A model generated the notes under the pieces. The model was not told where the DNA came from. It did no database searches and saw only the letters and a program-made list of their open reading frames with translations. Positions 32,708 through 39,973 of a stretch of 39,973 nt of DNA are shown piece by piece. The stretch lies in NCBI GenBank assembly GCA_024682995.1, contig JAIKYR010000030.1, positions 1 through 39,973 of the forward strand, read 5' to 3'. The position numbers and the translations under genes were made by a program. The DNA comes from Bacteroidales bacterium (GTDB lineage: Bacteria > Bacteroidota > Bacteroidia > Bacteroidales > WCHB1-69). Numbering within the stretch: the first letter of the stretch is position 1; every line of letters begins with the position of its first letter.

Positions 32708-34096
32708 ATGGAAACCAAGCGGGAGACATTTCAGGATTATCCGGTATATTCGTTGTCGGAGATTGCGTTCAGCCTGCACAAGGTGGTGGAGCGCACCTAT
32801 CCGCAGCCCTATTATATCAAGGCGGAGATCTTGAAGCTCAATTATTATCCTCATAGTGGGCACTGTTATCCCGAACTAGTTGAAAAAGAGGGAAATACTA
32901 TAAAAGCGGAGATGCGGGCCGTGATCTGGGCCTCCCACTACCAGCGCATCAACGAGCGTTTTATCCAGATTACGGGCAATCCTTTGAAGGAGAATATCAG
33001 CATCCTCTGTCTGGCCAATATAGAGTTCAGTCCGAAGCATGGCCTGGCACTTCATATTCAGGATATTGAGCCGAGCTACACGTTGGGCGAGATGGTGAAA
33101 AACCGTAATGCGGTCATCGAACGCTTGAAGAAAGAGGGGGTGTTTACGGCCAACAAGCGTTTGGAGATGCCGTTGCTGCCCAAGCGCATCGCTGTGATTT
33201 CGGTGGAGACCAGTAAGGGCTTCAGCGATTTCATGACCACATTGAACGGAAACCGTTATGGTTACCGTTTTGAGACGGAACTCTTCCCGTCCATCTTGCA
33301 AGGCGACAAGGCCATCGTGGGCATCACGGGTCGTCTGGCGGAGATTGAGATGCGGCGGCAGGAGTTTGATTGTGTGGTGATTGTGCGCGGCGGCGGAGGC
33401 GATGTGGGCCTTAGCTGTTACGATGATTACGAGATGGCGCGTTGCGTGGCTACGTTTCCATTGCCGGTGCTTACGGGCATCGGACACTCCACCAACCTCA
33501 GTGTCACCGACATGGTGGCGCACACCTACAATATCACGCCCACGGATGTGGCCTTTGCACTCATTGGCTATTTTCAGACTTTTGATGAACAGGTGCAGGA
33601 GTGTCAGAAACGTTTGGTGGAGGTGGCAAAAGTCCTGCTCGCCGATGAGCAGGTGAAGTTGGTGGAGCTGGATGCACGGCGCAAAATCGCCGTCCCGAAG
33701 GTGATCAGTCAAAGCCGCAATCGGCTTATCCAGTTGTCGCAGGACATTGCTTTGAAATCGAAGGGATTGTTGATGTTTCAGCGAACCCTTCTCCAAAATG
33801 CGAGTGCTGGCATGGAGCGTCTGTGTCAGACGCGTATGTCGGGCGAGCGCAAGGAACTGGAGCGTTTGTCCGAAAGTCTGAAGACATTGGGACCGCTCTG
33901 TCTGTCACGGCAAAACGAACGGGTTGGCAATCTGGAAGATAAGATCCAATTGCTGCATCCCGACAACATTCTCCGGCGTGGTTTCAGCATCACGCGTCAC
34001 AACGGCAAGGCTGTCACCGAAGCCTCACAGTTGACATCTGGCGACGAGATTGTCACGCAGGTGTATGCAGGTGAGGTGAAGAGTAGGGTGGAGTGA
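32708..34096 (+). CDS. xseA: Exodeoxyribonuclease VII large subunit
   Basis: A 462-residue protein with an N-terminal OB-fold (about 10-110: YPVYSLSEIAFSLHKVVERTY, IKAEILKLN) and the catalytic domain from about 130. The latter includes AVISVETSKGFSDFMTTL, VVIVRGGGG and GIGHSTNLSVTDMVAHTYNITPTDVA. The family usually shows GHETD; here it is GHSTN, a Bacteroidetes-like variant. A long helical region (about 290-430) binds the small XseB subunits. No xseB follows in the 700 bases downstream, where it is often found. The enzyme degrades single-stranded DNA. Confidence 0.92.
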   Translation: METKRETFQDYPVYSLSEIAFSLHKVVERTYPQPYYIKAEILKLNYYPHSGHCYPELVEKEGNTIKAEMRAVIWASHYQRINERFIQITGNPLKENISILCLANIEFSPKHGLALHIQDIEPSYTLGEMVKNRNAVIERLKKEGVFTANKRLEMPLLPKRIAVISVETSKGFSDFMTTLNGNRYGYRFETELFPSILQGDKAIVGITGRLAEIEMRRQEFDCVVIVRGGGGDVGLSCYDDYEMARCVATFPLPVLTGIGHSTNLSVTDMVAHTYNITPTDVAFALIGYFQTFDEQVQECQKRLVEVAKVLLADEQVKLVELDARRKIAVPKVISQSRNRLIQLSQDIALKSKGLLMFQRTLLQNASAGMERLCQTRMSGERKELERLSESLKTLGPLCLSRQNERVGNLEDKIQLLHPDNILRRGFSITRHNGKAVTEASQLTSGDEIVTQVYAGEVKSRVE

Positions 34097-34532
34097 TTTA
34101 CAATACTGTAATGCTGCCTTTTGTTTTGCGTGATTTTCCGTCAATATTGCGGTTTAATTATTACACATTTGTTTTATAAAATAGTGTTTTATTTATAAAA
34201 AACAAAGAAAAAATTATTAAAATACCCCTTGTTATCAAGATATTTTTTAAAATATAATTTTATTAATATTGTTTTGTTTTTAATTTTTAGTGTAATGATT
34301 GACGGTGAATGATGAGCGATGGTGGGCGAGCAAACCCAGCTAATTCCGACCGATCTAACAGCCTGCCACCCAAACCTATAACCCTCTAAACCATTATTAA
34401 CACCCTTTGTTAACATATTTGTTTAACTAGTTGACAATTATGATTATACTGATGAGATTTGGAGGTGTTTATTCTGTTGATAACTTTTAAAACGGAAGTG
34501 TAATACGGTTAATAATTATATTTAATTTTTAT
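34097..34532. other. AT-rich gene-free stretch
   Basis: No credible gene. The first half is almost pure A/T with runs such as TTTTATAAAATAG. A patch of normal composition lies at about 34310-34390, followed by another AT-rich stretch. I see no clear hairpin terminator for xseA. It forms the upstream region of the adhesin gene. Confidence 0.5.
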
Positions 34533-34540
34533 TATCTTTG
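34533..34540 (+). promoter_or_regulatory. Putative -7 box of the adhesin gene
   Basis: TATCTTTG in an AT-rich context, followed by GCG as at other starts here. It would give a leader of about 275 bases before the ATG at 34823, by far the longest in the window. Confidence 0.5.
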
Positions 34541-34546
34541 CGCTTC

Positions 34547-34822
34547 GTTCTGTGTGAAAACCATACGGGTGGATTGTGTCTGCTGGTTTTCTACTTAACG
34601 TATTTTAAATTAATGGTTTAACCAAACTCTACCATTGGGTGAAACACGCTTTTTATAGAATGAAAGAGTCTCATGTGGGGACGGATTTTTGGGGTTTTCC
34701 GCCGTTTTGGGTGGAGGGTGCTCTGTGAGCCGTTTCCGAGCCAGTGGTAGGGGAGGGTGCTGTAAGCGCCTGTTGTGAACGAAGGAGATAAAAGTAAAAA
34801 AATAACAAAAAAATCTAGATTT
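34547..34822 (+). promoter_or_regulatory. Long structured leader of the adhesin mRNA
   Basis: Between the -7 box and the ATG there are about 275 bases. An inverted repeat GAAAACCA (34556-34563)/TGGTTTTC (34584-34591) opens it. A GC-rich, G-tract-rich middle (34675-34770) follows, which contains a possible 22-codon ORF from ATG 34660 to TGA 34728. Then come AAGGAGAT (34780s) and an A-rich run up to the start. I match it to no known riboswitch. A translational control element is possible. Confidence 0.4.
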
Positions 34823-37800
34823 ATGAAACAAGTTTTACCTTTAACAATGAAAAATCAAAACAAGCGGGTGACCCTGCTGCCCGCCATCCTCACCCTCGTC
34901 CTGCTCATCGGCGTGGGAAGCGCGTGGGGACAGACGTGGGAACATAAGGATTTTTCGTCTACCCAAGACTGGAGTATTCCTGTTGGTACAACAAAAATTG
35001 TTATTGAAGCAATTGGTGGTGGTGGTGGTGGTGGTACTGCATATAATCCAGATTATTTTTGGGGCGAATTGCGTTTTAGCACGGGCGGTGGCGGCGGCGG
35101 CGGCGCCTATGCGCGCTTGAAGGAATATTCGATTACATCTGGTACGTTGAACGTGACCGTAGGCGGTCAAGGTCAAACGTCATCTGTAAAACTCAATAGT
35201 ACAACAACGCTTATTTCTGCAGGAGGTGGTTCTGCAGGAGGTAATGGCAAAAATAGTGCAGGAGGAGCTGGTGGTGGTGGAACATACTCATCAGATTTAG
35301 GTACTACTTATTATGACGGTGCTAATGGATCTTCAGGTAGTTCAGGCACACATATTAATGGTAATAACCAAGCTGATAATAATAAAGGTGGTGCTGGCGG
35401 TGCTTGTGGTAAATTGTCGTCGTCAATTAAAAACCCTAATGGAGGGGAATTAATATGCAATGAATATTCTGGAGCAGGAGGAGCTGAAACAAATGGTTCT
35501 AGTGGTTGGAGTGCTGGTAATGGGGGATCTGCTTATGGCGGCGGTGGTGGCGGTGGACGAACACAGAGAGCTGGTGGGGGAACTGGCCGTGGCGATAAAG
35601 GCGGTGGAACAGGCCATCAAGGTTTTGTTCGTGTATGGTATTATCGGGCTGTCAACATCACTTTCGATGCGAACATGCCGCAGCGGGATGTGAACATGAA
35701 CGCTGCCATCCCGGCCAACACGACAATTACTTACGGTTCAGCCTTTGGCAATAAGCTGGACTGGCAGAATGATTCCTACAGAACAAGTTACCGTAGAGGC
35801 TATACCTTTGGCGGCTGGTACTTAAACGCAGAGTGCACAGGCACAGAAATCAAGAGTACTTCAACCAGTAACTTCACCACCGATCAGACCTTGTACGCAA
35901 AGTGGACACCGGTGAGCATGACCGTGCAATACCATAGAAACGGCGGCCAATGGGCCTCTGGTCATACCCCGACTCCATCCAACGCTACCTATACCGTGTC
36001 CTACGGTTCTACATATAGAGAGCAGATGACCGGATTTGACTGGACCTTGCCGGTACGTTCCGGCCATGTCTTTATGGGCTGGAATACGAAACAAGATGGT
36101 ACAGGCCTGTTTTTCGGACCGGATGCTCATGTGGGCCTGACCACAGATCATCACCTTTATGCCTATTGGGTGGAGGAGGAAAACCTGCCCCCTGCCATTA
36201 CAACTTGCTTTGAGGGTACCTCCCAGTTGTGCGCCCCTTCAAACTATTCAGGTTACACATGGTCTCCTGCTGTGGGCTTGAGCAGCACAACAGGCAAGTG
36301 CGTTACGCTTACATCAGCCAATATGTCTTCAAATAATGTGACCTATACTTGCACATACGCAAAAGGCAATGTGGCCAACTTCGATTTTTCGCAGGGCAAT
36401 GCGGGCTTCTCGTCCGATTATGAGATTGTGACTGACGAAGCCGATAGAAACAATGAGTTGCAGCCGGAGCGTGCTGTCAGTGTAACAGACTGCTGGCATC
36501 ATGTCCATGGCTCTTTGGACCCGGATTGCTCATTGACAAGTTACGAAGATGGCGCAGCCGGCAAATTCCTTGCGGTCAATGGTGGTGCAGTGGCCAATGC
36601 GGTGGTTTATGAGCAGACCATAGCGGTAACTCGTAATACAAATTACAGGTTGTCGGCTATGTATGCCAACGCGGCAGGAACGGGTGATATTACTTCTGCT
36701 ACCGCCCGTTTGATGTTCTTCGTGAATGGTGTGCGAGCTTCCGCTGCAACGGATACGGCATTTGCTAATGAACATGCATGGAAAGAGATGTATACCACGT
36801 GGAACAGTGGTTCCAATGACTTTGCCACTATCCAGATCCGTGACTTCGCCACAGCGACTCAAGGCAATGACTTTGCCCTGGACCACATCTTATTTGAAGC
36901 TACAACAGGAACGCAGAGCGGTACATATACAGTAACGGTTACCCGTCGCCAGCAACTGAACCCAGGTGCCATTACCCCAGAGACAGAGACCATTACCCGT
37001 GGGCAGACATTTTCCAAGACCGTAACACCGTCCACCCCCACAGGTGGCGATGGCCAATACAAGTACCAATGGTATGTGAACGGCACTGCCATCAGCGGTG
37101 CCACGGGTGCCAGTCTTGCCATCCCGACGGATCCGTACACCAATGTGCCCGGAACATACGAGTTCAAGCGTTTCGTCTATGACGAGAGCGACTGCGGTCA
37201 GGTCTATTCCACTGGAAGTTACACTCTTACAGTGTTGAACAATCTGGCTCTCACGCTCGATTGTCCCACCGCATCAACAGGCAATTGCTACAGTTTCCCG
37301 GATGCAACCTTTGAAGGCTATGCCACCCATGTTACGGTCTCCTTCAGCGATATCCCGGCGGCTGGAAGCAGCCTGAACCTGCCGTCCTATGTTACAACAG
37401 CGAACGGGTTTGAGAGAGTGGACATCACCCCCTATTCCAAGAAGATTGTTTTGCCGGAAGGTTATACCTCTGCTCAGATCCAGCAACTTATCCGCGACAT
37501 CACTTTCTGCATTCCTGCGGGCACGCATAGCAGCGTCCGTATCGGTGCCGACATGGCCGCCTCCGAGAGTGACATCTACTACTTCTCAGGTAACGACCAT
37601 TATTATAAATATGTACCTTATACCACTGCAGACGTAGGTCATGAAACCTGGGTCTCCAGCTATGAGAAAGCCAAGAACAGCACCCTTTATGGACGTAAGG
37701 GCTATCTGGCCACCCCGACTACTTACGAAGAGGACATCTTCCTCACTAAAGTATCCCAGTCGGTAGCTTGGCTTGGCGCCACAAGATTGCTTAACACAGG

Positions 37801-39973
37801 CGTGGATCCCAACAACGACCAGTATTACCTGGGCTTCAATATCAGTGAAACTGCACAAACGGTTGCTGGTGGAAACCAGACGTGGTATTGGGCATGCGGT
37901 CCTGAAAAAGGACAGATGCTTGTGGATAGAGCTACGGCTTGCCAAAGTTTCCACGATCATAGCTCGACCTCATTGGATAATTTGTACGACTATTTCTATA
38001 ATAATCTTCACATATACTCTAATTGGAACGGTCATGGTCAAGGAGAACCTAACGGAGGAAATAACTTCACAGGTGATCCCTCTATTGAATGTCAATATGA
38101 TAACACTCATGTAGAGTCCTGTTTGACCATTCTCCAAGTGGGTGGTGATGCTTCCAATGACTATTATACAGGTCGTGGCCATCTGCGCAAAGCAGATACT
38201 ACCCACTTCTCATGGAATGATATTGGGTATGATAAAATCGGTTCCAGCTCCAGCTATACCGCCCGCGGCTATATCATTGAGTACGGCGACCAGACCTTCA
38301 GCAACAGCACGGATGACGTGTTCGACGCCAACGAGATGGTGCAGGCCGTGGGTAATATCGGCACCTTCGAGCTGACGGCCGAGACACCGATATGCAGTGG
38401 CAGCACCTCTACGCTCACGGCTACCCCGACGTTCCCGCCCTACAAATGGTATGAGGGCTCCACTGCTACCGGCACGCCTGTACAGAGCGGCAGCAGCAAT
38501 ACTTATACCACCGCTGCACTGACAGCTGACGCTACCTACACCGTGGTGGCCAACGACGACCAGTGTGCTCAAACCAAAACGGTGACGGTTGTCGTTACCC
38601 CGAACCTCACCGCCCCGACGACCATCACCTACGACACGAACATCTGCAATGGTGACGATGTGACCTTCACCGCCACCGGCGGCACCGGCTCCGATGACGA
38701 GATTTTCTGGTCCGAGACAGGCTGCCCCGAAGCTGCGTTCTTTGAGGACTTTAAGACCATAAAGAGTGGTTATACACCTAAAAACACAACTCTCTATGTC
38801 AACGATCAAGGTAATCTGGTGGTTACTGCTACGGGTTCCGATCCGTGGATTAACATGTATAGTCTTGGCAGCTTTGACCCCAGTGCATACAGATACTATC
38901 AGATGCGTTACAAGGTCCTTTCTGGCACGGCTGGTTCTGCCGAATTTTTCTTTGCCAATGGAGTCAACAATTCTGCCACGACGTATTATTCTATTCCAGT
39001 GTCACTTAATAGTGATGGAGAATGGCATATAGCTACATTCAATACGGCTAATGCAGCACAAAGTGGTTCTTGGCTCTCTGGTGGAAACATCACTGGTTGG
39101 CGTTTCGACTACAGCAGTTCATCGGATGTCACCATGGAGATTGACTACATCGCTCTCACCAACGCCCCACATGTGGGCAGCACCTACACCATGACGGGCC
39201 CCGCCGCTGGTACGCACACGGTTTATGCCGATCGTCTATCGGGATGCCACACCGGCACCTGCTATTCGAAGAACTACACCATCCCCGAGCCGCTCACCAT
39301 CACCCAAGTTGACACTACAGTCAATGCCAAGTGTAAAGACGATGAAAACGGCGAGTTCAAGTTCACCGTCTCCGGCGGCACACCGAACTACACCGTCTCC
39401 GTGAAGAAGGGCACTGTCGATGTGCCTGCCGCAAACATTTCCAACAGCGGCAACACCTACACGGTGAGCAATCTTTCCGTCGGCACCTATACCGTGTCCG
39501 TTACTGACGCGCACTACTGCACGGCCACCGGCACCACGAGTTATGAGGTGACCGAACCTGCAGAGACGCTTACCGCCACCGCCGCCCTCGTCAATCCGGA
39601 TTCCTGCCAGGGCAACAAGGGCAAGGCTACGGTGACCCCTGCCGGCGGTAACGGCAGCTATGAGTTCCGCTGGAGCGACGAACAGACCAGCCAGACGGCT
39701 ACCGGCCTCAGCTCCGTTACCAACAGCGGTGCTTACACCGTCACCGTGACCGATGCCAAGGGCTGTACGGCAAATGCCTCCGTGACCGTCACCCTATACA
39801 ACCCGTTGGCCATGAACGATATTACCGGCCCGACCATCTGTACCGGCAACGAGTTTGTGATCACCCCTGCCAACGTCACTAACGGTGTCATACCCGATGG
39901 AACCACCTACTCTTGGCCGGCACCCGAGAATGTGCCCGACTGTGTTACGGGCTCTGGTCTCAATGCCATGGTC
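34823..39973 (+). CDS. Giant SprB-like cell-surface adhesin, runs off the right edge
   Basis: An open frame of 1,717 codons without a stop to the window edge. I followed the frame line by line at many points. Parts in order: signal peptide (1-37, ending GSAWGQ); Gly-rich region (about 60-270); two InlB/Listeria-Bacteroides repeats (about 277-362 and 364-450, each ending in GGW...L+A+W); Ig/PKD-like segments; a jelly-roll-like domain (about 516-692); a C-type-lectin-like domain (about 934-1156, with WVSSYEKAK, WYWACG, GEPNGG, ARGYIIEYG); a second jelly-roll-like domain (about 1306-1443); and SprB repeats from about 1490 (VSGGTPNYTVSV, VGTYTVSVTDAHYC). SprB proteins are exported by the type IX system and move along the cell in gliding. 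The C-terminal sorting domain would lie outside the window. Confidence 0.85.
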   Translation, partial: MKQVLPLTMKNQNKRVTLLPAILTLVLLIGVGSAWGQTWEHKDFSSTQDWSIPVGTTKIVIEAIGGGGGGGTAYNPDYFWGELRFSTGGGGGGGAYARLKEYSITSGTLNVTVGGQGQTSSVKLNSTTTLISAGGGSAGGNGKNSAGGAGGGGTYSSDLGTTYYDGANGSSGSSGTHINGNNQADNNKGGAGGACGKLSSSIKNPNGGELICNEYSGAGGAETNGSSGWSAGNGGSAYGGGGGGGRTQRAGGGTGRGDKGGGTGHQGFVRVWYYRAVNITFDANMPQRDVNMNAAIPANTTITYGSAFGNKLDWQNDSYRTSYRRGYTFGGWYLNAECTGTEIKSTSTSNFTTDQTLYAKWTPVSMTVQYHRNGGQWASGHTPTPSNATYTVSYGSTYREQMTGFDWTLPVRSGHVFMGWNTKQDGTGLFFGPDAHVGLTTDHHLYAYWVEEENLPPAITTCFEGTSQLCAPSNYSGYTWSPAVGLSSTTGKCVTLTSANMSSNNVTYTCTYAKGNVANFDFSQGNAGFSSDYEIVTDEADRNNELQPERAVSVTDCWHHVHGSLDPDCSLTSYEDGAAGKFLAVNGGAVANAVVYEQTIAVTRNTNYRLSAMYANAAGTGDITSATARLMFFVNGVRASAATDTAFANEHAWKEMYTTWNSGSNDFATIQIRDFATATQGNDFALDHILFEATTGTQSGTYTVTVTRRQQLNPGAITPETETITRGQTFSKTVTPSTPTGGDGQYKYQWYVNGTAISGATGASLAIPTDPYTNVPGTYEFKRFVYDESDCGQVYSTGSYTLTVLNNLALTLDCPTASTGNCYSFPDATFEGYATHVTVSFSDIPAAGSSLNLPSYVTTANGFERVDITPYSKKIVLPEGYTSAQIQQLIRDITFCIPAGTHSSVRIGADMAASESDIYYFSGNDHYYKYVPYTTADVGHETWVSSYEKAKNSTLYGRKGYLATPTTYEEDIFLTKVSQSVAWLGATRLLNTGVDPNNDQYYLGFNISETAQTVAGGNQTWYWACGPEKGQMLVDRATACQSFHDHSSTSLDNLYDYFYNNLHIYSNWNGHGQGEPNGGNNFTGDPSIECQYDNTHVESCLTILQVGGDASNDYYTGRGHLRKADTTHFSWNDIGYDKIGSSSSYTARGYIIEYGDQTFSNSTDDVFDANEMVQAVGNIGTFELTAETPICSGSTSTLTATPTFPPYKWYEGSTATGTPVQSGSSNTYTTAALTADATYTVVANDDQCAQTKTVTVVVTPNLTAPTTITYDTNICNGDDVTFTATGGTGSDDEIFWSETGCPEAAFFEDFKTIKSGYTPKNTTLYVNDQGNLVVTATGSDPWINMYSLGSFDPSAYRYYQMRYKVLSGTAGSAEFFFANGVNNSATTYYSIPVSLNSDGEWHIATFNTANAAQSGSWLSGGNITGWRFDYSSSSDVTMEIDYIALTNAPHVGSTYTMTGPAAGTHTVYADRLSGCHTGTCYSKNYTIPEPLTITQVDTTVNAKCKDDENGEFKFTVSGGTPNYTVSVKKGTVDVPAANISNSGNTYTVSNLSVGTYTVSVTDAHYCTATGTTSYEVTEPAETLTATAALVNPDSCQGNKGKATVTPAGGNGSYEFRWSDEQTSQTATGLSSVTNSGAYTVTVTDAKGCTANASVTVTLYNPLAMNDITGPTICTGNEFVITPANVTNGVIPDGTTYSWPAPENVPDCVTGSGLNAMV
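35015..35035 (+). repeat. (GGT)7 tract in the adhesin gene
   Basis: Seven GGT codons in a row give poly-glycine, and a second run of GGC/GGT codons lies at about 35080-35105. Slippage would change the number of glycines in steps of one without breaking the frame. Confidence 0.8.

Noticed and set aside
34189-34416. 75-codon minus-strand frame in the AT-rich stretch
   Set aside because: The composition simply follows the A/T runs (KNKTILIKLYFKKYL); no start signal or similarity recognised.

Overview
The window looks like a chromosomal segment of a Bacteroidetes genome, most likely an uncultured member of the Bacteroidales. The basis is gene content plus promoter type. There is a fused SecDF of about 1,020 residues, a Bacteroidetes-type LptD, a PorE-like OmpA protein and an SprB-type adhesin of the type IX secretion/gliding world, and sulfonolipid genes. 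Many genes are preceded by the Bacteroidetes -7 box TAnnTTTG. I see no rRNA, tRNA or CRISPR array.

Layout. (1) 1-5.7 kb, AT-rich, all minus strand: a defence-like island with a broken DUF4007 gene, a YhcG/DUF1016 nuclease, an HNH nuclease, a methyltransferase-HIT fusion, a Rad50/SMC-like ATPase and the first 15 codons of a further gene. (2) 5.7-7.7 kb: a decayed zone with a Fic-family remnant, an intact MarR regulator, palindromic repeats in inverted orientation and a strong hairpin terminator. (3) 7.7-17.1 kb, GC-rich, minus strand: a nine-gene operon. It joins three sulfonolipid genes (cysteate synthase, cysteate acyltransferase, SDR ketoreductase) to five heterodisulfide-reductase-like (Hdr) redox genes and a divergent VOC protein. 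(4) 17.2-20.8 kb, minus strand: envelope genes (NlpC/P60 peptidase, DUF3127 OB-fold protein, MCE/MlaD protein, N-acetylmuramoyl-alanine amidase). (5) 20.9-29.3 kb, plus strand: LptD, SecDF and the PorE-like protein. (6) 29.4-31.1 kb: LptB and an SRPBCC protein on minus, MscL on plus, the last two from face-to-face promoters. (7) 31.5-34.1 kb: pyrC and xseA. (8) 34.8 kb to the right edge: an open frame of at least 1,717 codons for a giant secreted adhesin behind a long leader.

How they work together. Most of the GC-rich part builds the envelope: LPS export (LptD, LptB), lipid transport (MCE), peptidoglycan cutting, protein translocation (SecDF), sulfonolipid synthesis, and a cell-surface adhesin that probably leaves through the type IX system. 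The best candidate for an undescribed system is the 7.7-17.1 kb operon. Its redox genes run HdrC-HdrB-HdrA-HdrC-(membrane)HdrD. As I recall, this is the gene order of the sulfur-oxidising sHdr complex, whose product is sulfite, and sulfite is the second substrate of cysteate synthase. A dedicated sulfite-supply or electron-transfer module for sulfonolipid synthesis is therefore a testable hypothesis, not a demonstrated fact.
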